From Entamoeba invadens IP1 (Eukaryota; Evosea; Mastigamoebida; Endamoebidae), in NCBI RefSeq assembly GCF_000330505.1, contig NW_004191832.1, forward strand, positions 63,309 through 127,308: a DNA stretch of 64,000 bases, in the 5' to 3' direction. How positions within the stretch are numbered: position 1 is the stretch's first letter; every line of letters starts with the position of its first letter. Position numbers and translations under genes: made by a program. Below the pieces are notes generated by a model that had not been told where the DNA came from, searched no databases, and saw only the letters and a list, made by a program, of their open reading frames with translations. Below are positions 43,201 to 52,045 of this stretch, one piece after another.

Positions 43201-43313
43201 GGCCAGATCCGTTGAAACTTGAATATCGGAGACATACAAATAACACATTCATACGTCTGTTTGTTGAGACGGTCCATGATGTCTATGCCTTGTGGAGTTG
43301 GTGCTTTAGACAT
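40298..43313 (-). CDS. NF-X1-type RING/zinc-finger protein, two exons
   Basis: I infer join(40298..42816,42950..43313) on the minus strand. Exon 1 starts at ATG 43313 and encodes a RING-variant/PHD-like finger (CVICMSP, CPRCYTVVHFQC, WSCPVCR), then CHPGPCG. The 133 bp intron has donor GTTTGTT and acceptor ending AAG; splicing restores CHPGPCGPC followed by FCGR, the exact NF-X1 rhythm. Exon 2 holds many NF-X1 fingers (CGHxCxxxCHxGxCxxC). The last ~400 residues have no zinc fingers and look like an RRM/R3H-type C-terminal region. Members of this family (NFX1, FAP1, shuttle craft) are nuclear transcription regulators or E3 ligases that bind promoters, poly(A)-binding protein or FKBP. Which of these applies here cannot be told. 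Confidence 0.88.
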
Positions 43314-43710
43314 GTTCAACTTCTTTGATTATTTTGTTCATCTTTTGAGGCTTGACTTAGTCTGATTTTCTTTTCAAATGAAAGGGGCATCCCGTCACGT
43401 CATAACGGGGTCAAGTGTACTTGTGTTTGTTATAATACCAAAAATTATAATTTACTATACTATTTACTATACTATTATAATTTATAATGATTAATTATTT
43501 TATATATTATTTACTATAATTAAATGAAAGTACTATATATTAATTACCAAATGAACTAAACAAGATATTAAAATAGAACTATATAATAATAATACCATAT
43601 AAGTATTTTTTTGGATAATTGAAGTAAACTAAATAAATAGTAATAATTATAATATTATATTGATAAAGAATGAAAGAAATAAAAAAGAAAACGAATTAAA
43701 AAAGTTACTA
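43314..43710. other. Divergent intergenic region
   Basis: Shared upstream region of the NF-X1-type gene and the F-box/WD40 gene. An inverted pair CCCGT-N9-ACGGG with a CACGTCA core lies at 43391-43409 and could be a regulatory site; the rest is AT-rich. Confidence 0.4.
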
Positions 43711-46011
43711 ATGTCACAAAACAGTGTCGAGCTGATTAAACAAGAGCTCAATGAAAGCGGCTGGGAAGAAATTCCGGCCAAAGACCCGTACTATAAAATC
43801 CGGACTAAAAACTATGGGAAGGCGTCGTTAGAGTGTATTTTTAAAGTCGAACCCACACAAGCGGACTATTATGAATTGTTTCAAAGCCCTGAGGCTGTTT
43901 CGACGTGGTACCCCTTTCTCCATTCAGTTGTTAAAAAAGACGGGGAGTATACTGGGATGTTTTTAAGCCCAACTGCACAAACGTTTCTACCATTTCAGTT
44001 TCAATATGATGTTCAGAAGACTTCTGAAGGGGTGTATGTCGTATTAATAGGTACTCCAACGATATTTATCTATATTGATATTAAAACGAGTGAAATCCAC
44101 ATCATTTACTCTTTACATGCTGTTCGAAGTCAATTAATGTCGTCTTGTTACTTGATCTTTAAGTGTTTGGAAGACATCTTATCTCGCGATGAAGACGTCA
44201 AGATCAGAAATGCCATTGAACAAGTGTGTTACCCGCATTACACCACACCCCCATTAAGTCGCTATATCCACGAATCGCAGCGCGTTCGAATCACTGCAAA
44301 CGAAGACGGCGATGAAATGTTCATCCAAGCTGACTTACGCATTCCTTTGCGGCCACAGACCTTCTTCGAGATCATGACTTCTCGCAACGCTTTGACTTCA
44401 ATCACTACAGAGAATGAGATGGTTAAAGAGTCCAGAATATTCACTATAAGACACTTCTTGTTCAACACTTTGATACAACCAACAGTCTCCACTGATGTCG
44501 TCTTAGCTTACAGACTCACTCAAGAGTGGACTTCTATAGTCTTCAAGTCAATTGAATCGGACTGTTGTTCAAAATCCCACACAAAGACTATTCTTTTCCA
44601 AGAGAGTGTTATTAACTTCAGACAATGCGGCGAAGATGACACTCGAGTCCGCTTCTCAGTCTTATTAAGTCTTCCCGTCGTCTCATCTTACCCGCCGCCT
44701 CTTAGAGAGAAGTTCTTATCCAATTTGGTCGCTCCAATCCTCTTCTTCTTCGCTACGATAGCAACGCCAATCCCACTTTCAATCCAAAATGTCCCACTCA
44801 CCGACCAGAACTTCCCCGAGATGACCACAATCGAGTCGATGTCGTCACTTCTCTTGAACGCAATCACTCTTTCTAAGTCAAAGAAGAAACAAGTCACAAC
44901 ACTTCAGTCAATGCCCGAGCAAATTCTTCTCAAGATCTTTGCAAACGTCGGCGTCGATGAGATCAAAAACGTCCAAGAACTCTGCAAACAGTTCTATTCA
45001 TTAGTGAACGGGTCAATGGCTACAGAGACGTGGAAGGGGATATTTAACTCGACGTGTTACTTCAATGGGAAGGCCACGATGGAGCCGACTAAGGAGAATC
45101 TTATGGCCGTCTCGAAGACGCAGAGTCTGTGGAAGTCGACGGACTTCAAACCAAAGACCTTTCAGATCGCAAGTGCTCCCATCACTTGTATTGAGATCGG
45201 AAATAGCATCTACTTTGGGACGGACGACGGGGAGCTCCTTGCGACGTCACGCGACGCATTTGATCCGAAGAACTATCATCTCTTCAGTTCGAGTAATGCG
45301 TCCAGTGATTCGCGAAGTGAGTCGAAGAGTGACTTCACTGATCGCAGTGGGTATATTGGGATGAAAGAGATCAACTCCGAGATCTGTGTAGTTCAAAAGA
45401 GTGGGAAAGCTGGTCGGTTCTATGGCCCGAAGATCGATATGAAGGGCGCTTATGACAAAGCCGATTTCAGTGATGACGGGAAGGTTGTCTTTGGGTGGAA
45501 AGATCACATTTTAGTCGTGCAAATGAGCACCGGAGACGTTATCAACAAGTTTATGCCGCATTTGGGGTATGTCACACAAGTGCGACAGATGGGGCACTTG
45601 TTTGTGTCTTCCGGAACAGACAAATTAGTCAAATTGTTTGATTCGCGCAGTAAGACGATAACGATGGAGTTACGGGGACATTCCACATCAGTCAAAGGCG
45701 TGAATGTTATCGGAGATTGGAGTTTGATATCGTGCGGGGAAGAGAAGGCGACGATATTATGGGACATACGGATGGGCAAAATGGTGACTAAGTCTGACGT
45801 CGCGGTCATCCCCACGTGTATGGGGACGTACAATCGAAAGATCGTGTGTGGTGGTGCAAATGGGCAAATCGTTTTACAATGGAATAAGTCGCAGTTACGT
45901 GATCGAAGGTACATATTTAAAGTCCCAAATGTACCAACCACAATCAATTTAGATGATCACACCTTACTTGTCGGTACAAATACAGGGACTTTATATCAAG
46001 CCGTAGTGTAA
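43711..46011 (+). CDS. F-box/WD40 protein with START-like N-terminal region
   Basis: 766 aa from ATG 43711; the open frame reaches back only to a TTG. Residues about 400-460 fit an F-box (MPEQILLKIFANVGVDEI, then VQELCKQFYSLVN), which recruits Skp1 in SCF ubiquitin ligases. The C-terminal part is a WD40 propeller, best seen in LRGHSTSVKGVNVIG-DWSLISC-ATILWDIRMG, which would bind substrate. The N-terminal 370 residues contain two alpha/beta modules (such as FKVEPTQADYYELFQSPEAVSTWYPFL) resembling START/lipid-binding folds; this is a weak call. If right, it would be a lipid-responsive SCF receptor. A serine-rich acidic stretch (SSSNASSDSRSESKSDF, near 45285) interrupts the propeller. CSN5, which controls cullin neddylation, is the next gene, but the two are convergent and independent. 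Confidence 0.8.
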   Translation: MSQNSVELIKQELNESGWEEIPAKDPYYKIRTKNYGKASLECIFKVEPTQADYYELFQSPEAVSTWYPFLHSVVKKDGEYTGMFLSPTAQTFLPFQFQYDVQKTSEGVYVVLIGTPTIFIYIDIKTSEIHIIYSLHAVRSQLMSSCYLIFKCLEDILSRDEDVKIRNAIEQVCYPHYTTPPLSRYIHESQRVRITANEDGDEMFIQADLRIPLRPQTFFEIMTSRNALTSITTENEMVKESRIFTIRHFLFNTLIQPTVSTDVVLAYRLTQEWTSIVFKSIESDCCSKSHTKTILFQESVINFRQCGEDDTRVRFSVLLSLPVVSSYPPPLREKFLSNLVAPILFFFATIATPIPLSIQNVPLTDQNFPEMTTIESMSSLLLNAITLSKSKKKQVTTLQSMPEQILLKIFANVGVDEIKNVQELCKQFYSLVNGSMATETWKGIFNSTCYFNGKATMEPTKENLMAVSKTQSLWKSTDFKPKTFQIASAPITCIEIGNSIYFGTDDGELLATSRDAFDPKNYHLFSSSNASSDSRSESKSDFTDRSGYIGMKEINSEICVVQKSGKAGRFYGPKIDMKGAYDKADFSDDGKVVFGWKDHILVVQMSTGDVINKFMPHLGYVTQVRQMGHLFVSSGTDKLVKLFDSRSKTITMELRGHSTSVKGVNVIGDWSLISCGEEKATILWDIRMGKMVTKSDVAVIPTCMGTYNRKIVCGGANGQIVLQWNKSQLRDRRYIFKVPNVPTTINLDDHTLLVGTNTGTLYQAVV

Positions 46012-46204
46012 TTCAGTTTTAGTATTGCAATAGTTCTTATATACTATTTTCTAATACAATATTTTATAGTATAATGTATTAATAATATATACTAGAGAGT
46101 ATATACTAGAAATTATTAATTAAGTATTAATAAAAATACTAATAAGTACTTTCTACTATTCTTTACTATTATTTAATTATACACAACGAACCCAGCGAAG
46201 TCGA

Positions 46205-47149
46205 TTATTTCATTTTCTGGTTGAAAAGGATGTTCTTCAGTTCCAAGGACTTGACGCCACGTTCATTAATCAACTGAATTTCTTTTGCATCATCTAATAT
46301 AGCGCCACAGGCATCCCCGACGGATTTTCCTTGTCTCTCTTCTTGGAACTTCTCGAACAAGTCGATGACCTTCTCGTCGACCATATCTCGGGATGAGATG
46401 ATAGCAGTAGCCGACAAGGAGTTGATCCAGTACTCATGCCACAACAGTCTTAAGACGTTGTCGTCCAATTTTGTTTTAAAGATTTCGGTCTTCATAGTGT
46501 AATACTGGTCATAACATGATCCAAAGTCTTTCAATTTATCCCGCGGAAGAACTTTTTTGGCTTCTGCAGTTTGCGTTGGCTTAAAACCAGTTGGGAAGGC
46601 TCTGAAACTTCCGATTTCGATTTTGTCGTTGGTCGAAGTAGTGACGGGGTCGATGACTATAGCGACCCAAGGGTCTTGAAATGTTTGATGGAGTTGTTCT
46701 GTCTTCACGTCGATGGCAGACAACCAACACTTATAACTTGGATGGGAGTGATACCACCCACACAATGGTTCTTTGAACCCAATTTGTTCTGTGAAGTCTC
46801 TGTACTCCAATAAGTAACTATCACAAGACTCCGACGCATTCACTCGTGTCTCAGTCCCTTCAACGGGAAGACTAATGACGTCGGTTATGATGAACGCATC
46901 ACCCTTTGTTTGTCCTTTTAAGATACCCATAATCTCTAATGGCTCACCTTGTTTCGCATGCATCACTATCTTTAACAAAGCTACTGCACTGATTAAACAA
47001 CGCTTGAAGTAATACGGATCTTTCTTCCACGGCTTCTCTCCAAGAAACTTGTTGTGCTCCTCTTCATTAAAAGAAAGAAGCTCGTCCTCGGGATAGACCT
47101 TGACTCCATTCACGGCTTCCCAATCTTTATATGCGGCGTTTTCACTCAT
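46205..47149 (-). CDS. CSN5: COP9 signalosome subunit 5, JAMM deneddylase
   Basis: 314 aa MPN+ protein. The JAMM zinc site is complete: Glu72 (LEIMGI), His134 and His136 in GWYHSHPSYKCWLSAID, Ser144 and Asp147. The spacing and the surrounding sequence (WKKDPYYFKRCLISAVALLKIVMHA; FQDPWVAIVIDPV) are those of CSN5/JAB1 rather than the proteasome subunit Rpn11. It removes Nedd8 from cullins as part of the COP9 signalosome, cycling SCF ligases. The length is close to human CSN5 (334 aa). ATG 47149 precedes the domain by the usual N-terminal segment. An Entamoeba COP9 signalosome has been described in the literature; this gene fits it. Confidence 0.95.
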   Translation of the reverse strand: MSENAAYKDWEAVNGVKVYPEDELLSFNEEEHNKFLGEKPWKKDPYYFKRCLISAVALLKIVMHAKQGEPLEIMGILKGQTKGDAFIITDVISLPVEGTETRVNASESCDSYLLEYRDFTEQIGFKEPLCGWYHSHPSYKCWLSAIDVKTEQLHQTFQDPWVAIVIDPVTTSTNDKIEIGSFRAFPTGFKPTQTAEAKKVLPRDKLKDFGSCYDQYYTMKTEIFKTKLDDNVLRLLWHEYWINSLSATAIISSRDMVDEKVIDLFEKFQEERQGKSVGDACGAILDDAKEIQLINERGVKSLELKNILFNQKMK

Positions 47150-47221
47150 CTTGAATTATTCAGTTCTATGTAAATCCTCAAGGTATTGCAGTATAACATT
47201 TTTTTGGACATTTTCGTTTGA

Positions 47222-47234
47222 CGCTTTAAATATC
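47222..47234 (-). promoter_or_regulatory. Possible TATA-like element of CSN5
   Basis: Minus strand GATATTTAAAGCG is close to the Entamoeba TATA consensus GTATTTAAAG/C. It lies about 73 bp before the ATG, a little far for the short leaders usual in this genus. Confidence 0.35.
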
Positions 47235-47440
47235 AAAGAGAAGAGTGAATGGTATTCCCGTTCATCGGGATATTTCGGAAGAGTAAAAGTTCTTGTAAAT
47301 AACAAACCTCAAAGTAATAACAAAAGTATTAATTAAAATTATTAATTAAATTATTATTACCAGTATAGTTATTTTAATAGAATTATTCTTTATAAATATT
47401 TTTAATTATAAGAGTTTTTTTTTAATTATTTTATATAGTA

Positions 47441-47510
47441 TATTATAGTATATTATAGTATATTATAGTATATTATAGTATATTATAGTATATTATAGTA
47501 TATTATAATT
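47441..47510. repeat. (TATTATAGTA)7 tandem repeat
   Basis: Seven perfect 10 bp copies with partial copies on either side. Confidence 0.95.
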
Positions 47511-47650
47511 ATTCTTCTAATTAATAAATTAGTAATTTTATTATGATTAAACTAAACTTAATAGTACCTTATTTGAAAGTATAATAGTTTTTTTTTAGTA
47601 TTAAAATAGTTTTATATCAACTTAGATAGCAATTAACTCAATTAATTAAT

Positions 47651-47689
47651 TCATGAGAACACACCATACTCAATGGTGTGTTCTCATGA
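47651..47689. repeat. Perfect 17 bp stem-loop spanning a stop codon
   Basis: Arms TCATGAGAACACACCAT (47651-47667) and ATGGTGTGTTCTCATGA (47673-47689) with a 5 base loop ACTCA. The loop contains the TGA stop of the minus-strand gene at 47670, so its last codons (MRTHH) form one arm and the 3' UTR the other. Confidence 0.9.
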
Positions 47690-48196
47690 AGTCATATAAC
47701 CAATTAATTTGATTGTACTTATCTTCATCGATATCAACAAACTGGCTTTCGTCGACCAATGTTCGCATCACTTTGAGAACTTCCGATGTGTCGACTAGTG
47801 CTCTTGTCTTGTTCTTTTCTTCAATATAAGCAACTACCCAGAGCCCAATTAAGAGTACAATTTGCTCGGTGTTATTACACTCACACAACCCAATTGATTG
47901 AGGTATTCCAAAATGAGTTGTTTGCATCATATCATCGTATTCAAGCAATTTTACCTCTTCTTTGACATTTTCAATCACCACAGAGTACTCTTCTATACTT
48001 CCCTTAACTCCTTTGCTGCTATATATATGAAATTTTGGTTAAGCACTGGCAAAGGGCTTATATCACTTTTGGGATTCATTCCTAACGTTATCGTGTCACT
48101 TAAATCGTCGAGAATATTCTTGAGGAGAACTCCTGTGTACTTCTCGGGATGGTGTGTTGTTGGTACGGAGGAGTCTGAATCAGATGATGACATCAT
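47670..48196 (-). pseudogene. Unrecognised protein gene with a one-base frame break
   Basis: ATG 48196 opens a frame (MMSSSDSDSSVPTTHHPEKY) that stops at 47993. A second frame, whose coding-like sequence can be read upstream of its GTG start (SIEEYSVVIENVKEEVK), continues to 47670. A single-base change near 48003-48010 would join them into one protein of about 175 aa. No plausible intron borders lie at the break. The C-terminal part is helical (VLLIGLWVVAYIEEKNKTRA, then WLYDFMRTHH). I recognise no family. It may be an intact gene with a sequencing error or a young pseudogene. Confidence 0.55.
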
Positions 48197-48707
48197 TTTT
48201 GAGTTTTGATGTTCTTTGTGTTATTTATAAACTATTACATCATTGTTTTATATAGTTCATATTACTATATATATATTACTTGTATTATTTTATAACTTTT
48301 AATTATTTTGTTGTTAAAGTAAAATTATAACTTAAAACGTGTTTAGTAAATTATTAATTAAATTTTATAAATTTAATTATAATCAGGTAACCATAAATAT
48401 ATCATTTATTTATTAGTTTAAATAAATAAATATCTTTTTCTATAGTGATAATTTTTATAAAGTATAATATAGTTAATGTACTATATTATTATTATTATTT
48501 TATTATTTATTTGTTTTACTTGAAATTATACTTTATTAATATATTTATCATAATTTAATAACATAATTATTTTTTTTTAATTTTTAATAAATATCATATC
48601 GTTATAGTAAAAAAACCAAAATAAAATGGTTTGTCAAAAATTGGTAATTTGGTCGGAATGAGCAAGCTTTTCGGAGCAAAAAAAAGAAAGAAAATTATCC
48701 AAAATCG
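48197..48707. other. AT-rich intergenic region
   Basis: No gene except a possible upstream start: an ATG at 48658 (MSKLFGAKK) is out of frame with the next gene, separated from it by an A-rich run. Confidence 0.5.
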
Positions 48708-49208
48708 ATGGCAATGGAATATTTTAGCGAACCGACGTCAGAAGATAAAGACAAGGGGAGTCCGATACCATTTAAACGGTTTGATTTTGAGAAGCCGACG
48801 ATGAAAATATCTTCCAGTATCAGTGAGTCTTCAGAAACACTATTGAAGGCGGCAGAGGTTGGCATCATTACAGTATCGCCATTTCCAAAAACGTTTGATG
48901 CAAGTGTACGAGACTGGTCCTCCTTTGCCACTGACGCGACGCTGACGGACAGAAGAAGATTCGACGAGAAGACACAAACAAAAATGGAATTGATCGACTT
49001 GAAATACGCCGTCAAACAATCGAAAATCCAGATTAATTCATTAATGAAAATGAGGCGTGTTGTCTCCAAACTGAAAAATGGGCTTGACAAAGAGGTCGCA
49101 TCGATAAATGACCAACTCAACGAAATGCAGAAACAGCATGCAGCGTACAAAACGGAGTACTCCAAACTTAAGCGCTCCCAGCGATTTAAATTCTTTAGAA
49201 TTCATTAG
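48708..49208 (+). CDS. Coiled-coil protein of unknown function
   Basis: 166 aa from ATG 48708. Residues about 75-155 are predicted coiled coil by heptad pattern (TQTKMELIDLKYAVKQSKIQ, then LKNGLDKEVASINDQLNEMQ). The N-terminal 70 residues are Ser/Pro/Asp rich and probably disordered. The sequence just upstream in the same frame (KKKKENYPKS) is also protein-like and out of frame with ATG 48658, so the true N-terminus may be about 16 residues longer if a base is missing in the A-run near 48679-48689. No family is recognised; size and shape would fit a vesicle-tethering or complex subunit, but that is speculation. Confidence 0.65.
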   Translation: MAMEYFSEPTSEDKDKGSPIPFKRFDFEKPTMKISSSISESSETLLKAAEVGIITVSPFPKTFDASVRDWSSFATDATLTDRRRFDEKTQTKMELIDLKYAVKQSKIQINSLMKMRRVVSKLKNGLDKEVASINDQLNEMQKQHAAYKTEYSKLKRSQRFKFFRIH

Positions 49209-49402
49209 ATGTGTTATTAACTTTCTTTCGCAAAGCTCCTCGTTCAGCTGAGTTGTCAAATCATCAGTGAGTTCTATTAGATTAATTCCTACAAATCGAA
49301 TAATAAATATGGTTCAGACAATAAGACAATAAATAGTTTAATTATTAATAAAATTATAATAACACAAACTATAAATGAACCAACTTAGAAATTTGAATTT
49401 CG

Positions 49403-49858
49403 ATGTTTTTGCTCTTAGTGTTTCTTTCTTACTCTTCTGCTCGCTTTTTTAAGTGCACCGATTACTTCACGTGCGTTTCTTGCACTTTAACTCCAGACAA
49501 CTGCACTTGGAATGCCGAGTACAAAGTTTGCATTGAACGCACTCCATCGGACGCCTCAAACGCGACGACGACAGAGATGTGTACTTTAGAAGAGAACAAT
49601 TGGTATCAAATCAGACTCTTTATTTACTCTTCCTTGTTATTAATAACAGTCACAATCACTCTGACTTGTTGTTGCACTCACTACTGCAAATCCAAAAACT
49701 CCAAACCCGCCAGCAAAGTATCTCCAGTGTCAGAAGTTCCTTCCCGAAATTTTGAAAGGCCTGTTCTTATCAATATCGAGGAAAAGGTTTCTTCCAATAC
49801 TCAGCCACCTTCTCTGAGTCACGACGAGCCTCTTCAAGTTCCTCCGTGTGACTTTTAA
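49403..49858 (+). CDS. Small type I membrane protein with PSI-like domain (PTTG1IP-like)
   Basis: 151 aa. Signal peptide MFLLLVFLSYSSA, then a compact Cys-rich luminal region (CVSCTLTPDNCTWNAEYKVC) with the spacing of a PSI domain. A membrane segment follows (IRLFIYSSLLLITVTITLTC), ending in a Cys cluster that could be palmitoylated, then a Pro/Ser-rich cytosolic tail. This layout matches PTTG1IP/PBF-type proteins, which in animals contain a PSI domain and one transmembrane helix. Function in amoebae unknown. One N-glycosylation site (NAT) lies before the membrane segment. Confidence 0.75.
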   Translation: MFLLLVFLSYSSARFFKCTDYFTCVSCTLTPDNCTWNAEYKVCIERTPSDASNATTTEMCTLEENNWYQIRLFIYSSLLLITVTITLTCCCTHYCKSKNSKPASKVSPVSEVPSRNFERPVLINIEEKVSSNTQPPSLSHDEPLQVPPCDF

Positions 49859-50058
49859 CTTCCCGTCACTCCAATATTGTGTTGAAAAATAATCGATTTC
49901 ATTATCTTACTCATTCCCCTTGTCACGTCCCACTTTATTTCTCTAAGATATTTAGTCATAAAGTTAATTATTAATTATCTTTACAAAACACCCACCCAAG
50001 TATAGAAGACGGACAAAAAAGTCTTTGGAGTGAACAATCAAATCCAACTGAAATTAAT

Positions 50059-51384
50059 TTACTGTTGTTGCTCTTTAGTTTCCTTTTTCTCTTCTTTTGG
50101 TGGAGCGGCGTCTTTCTTTTCTTCTTTCTTATCGGCTTCTTTCTTCTCCTTCTCCTCTTGTGCGCGTTGCTTTTCAAGTTCCTTTTTCATGATTTTCATC
50201 ATCTTCTCTTCCTCTTCTATCTCCTTCTTGTACTGCTTCTTGATCTTTGCTACCATCTCCTTTTCTTTGTCAAGGTAGTCATCAATAGCAGCAAGAACAA
50301 CGTCGTGTGTCGTTTCATAACTTTTCGAAGAGCATTCGACATACCTCTTTGCTTTTAATTCCTTCGCCATTTTTTCGCCCTGTGTGTTATTCTTATGGTA
50401 TTTTATATTGATTGAATTAATAAATAATTTATTCGTTAATTGTATAATAAAAAGAACTATTGAGTAATTAAAGCTATATAATAGTATACCTGTAAAAAAT
50501 CTAAATCTTTATAACTTCAATATTCATTTGTAAAATCATAAATAAGAGATTGAAATGTGATAAAGAAAGTGAGTCGGAAGTTTTAACTTGAAACAGCAAA
50601 GTAACTATAATATTATATATATAATATTCCATTCATAAATAAAATAATTCAATATTAGTATATATAAATCTATCGTGCAATAAACTTATACTTAAAATAG
50701 CTTTGAGGATAATATAAATATAGTTTCTAAGTTCATTCCTATTGCTATAAAAATCTCTAGACAATAATAATACTATTTATTATAATAATAATACAAGTCG
50801 AAAACAAACTTCCTTTTTAGAGATGTGTTCCTTGTCCTTCTCATTTCTGAGATCGGTCTGTGTCCCGACAACTATGACGGGGACAGAAGGGGCATTTTTC
50901 TTGAGTTCCAAAATCCACTTGTTTTTAATATTTTTGAAGGACGACCTTTGAACCACACTGAAGCACAAGAGGAAGACATCGAATGAACAGTTACTATAAC
51001 ATCCGGCTCGGTATGTCGAGTATTCATCTTGACCTGCCGTATCCCACAACGACACGTTAAACACGTCATTGCCGACAGATTCAATTTGACAGAAATTGTC
51101 AAATATAGTCGGTGTATACTCAGTTAAAAATGACTGAGCAGTGTATGACAGTAAAAACGTCGTCTTCCCTTGAAGTCAATTTTATTATTCATTTTACTAT
51201 TACTTACTATTCATTAACTATTCCTTGCAACCCCCCATTCACACCATAGAAGTCCTCAAGTCCTTTCTCCAATCACTTAAAAACAACTCCAATAAGAGTT
51301 ATGAAGTGAGAAACACAAACCCACAGCTCCATCTCCCACTAGTCCAATTTTAATAACTTTGTTGATTTTGTTGTTCTTACTCAT
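50059..51384 (-). CDS. Rho/Rac-like GTPase with charged coiled-coil tail and no CaaX
   Basis: I infer join(50059..50379,50810..51168,51321..51384) on the minus strand, 247 aa. Exon 1 ends in the P-loop; introns start GTTTGTG and GTTTGTT and end CAAG and ACAG, joining in frame. Motifs: GDGAVGKTT (17-25), switch I YTPTIFDNF (39-47), switch II WDTAGQDEY (63-71), GTQTDL (123-128) and ECSSK (156-160). The YTPTIFDNF motif and the length before it place it in the Rho family. The Rho insert helix is abbreviated. After residue 177 the normal hypervariable tail is replaced by about 70 residues of Lys/Glu-rich coiled-coil sequence ending KETKEQQQ. No CaaX box exists, so it cannot be prenylated in the usual way. 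Confidence 0.88.
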
Positions 51385-52045
51385 CCACTCTTTATGTTAG
51401 TTCATTTCAGTTCTCCCATTTTTCTCCTTTCTATTTCAGCTCCTTGAAAATATTTTTCTCCAGTTTCAGGGTATCCAAATCTGATAATTTTGCCTCAAGT
51501 TCTATAATACCTTATCCTTCGCCATTGCCTCGATAAATTCACTAGTTTTCTACCATTTCTTTGTTTGAAAATGTACTATATATCATAGTTTAATTTTAAT
51601 TTGTGTATAGTTCATCGGTGTCTAACGATCGTTTCAACATATCATTAACTTCCTTAAACTATATTTTTATTATAAATATACCATTTTGAAAAACATCAAA
51701 TAACTTCAGGTTTACTATATGTTAAAGTAGAAAAGAACTTTGTTTTTTAACTTTTATTTTCACATGAACAAATCGCAATGATTTTGCTTCCCTTTGGTCT
51801 TCTTTTGCCGGTCTTATTCTTTTTTTCACTTTCCTGTATTTAGTTACTACTTATTTAAGACTAATAGTATATTATTACTATTCTTTTTTTTTTATAATTT
51901 GTGATATCATACTATATATTATAATATATATACTAATATATATAGTAATGAATAAATAAGTAGTTACAAAGGACTTTTCTTTGGACTTTGTCTCGACCAA
52001 GTAATGTTATTCAAAATGTTATTCGAAGACTCCAATAAAACTGAA
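51385..52045. other. Intergenic region between Rho-like and Rab11 genes
   Basis: No gene seen. The part next to 51385 is pyrimidine-rich on the plus strand (a purine-rich leader for the minus-strand gene). Confidence 0.5.

Larger units (their letters stand above)
47150..47650. other. Intergenic region upstream of CSN5
   Basis: No gene seen. It holds a palindrome TCCCG-TTCAT-CGGGA at 47256-47270, a TATA-like element and a 10 bp tandem repeat. Confidence 0.5.

Noticed and set aside
48658..48690. MSKLFGAKK start resembling Snf7/CHMP4 ESCRT-III proteins
   Set aside because: The frame ends quickly and the downstream coiled-coil protein lacks the ESCRT-III helix pattern; the similarity is limited to a few residues.
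49971..50358. Phe/Leu-rich plus-strand and Lys-rich alternative frames near the Rho tail
   Set aside because: They are shadows of the Lys/Glu-rich exon 3 of the Rho-like gene.
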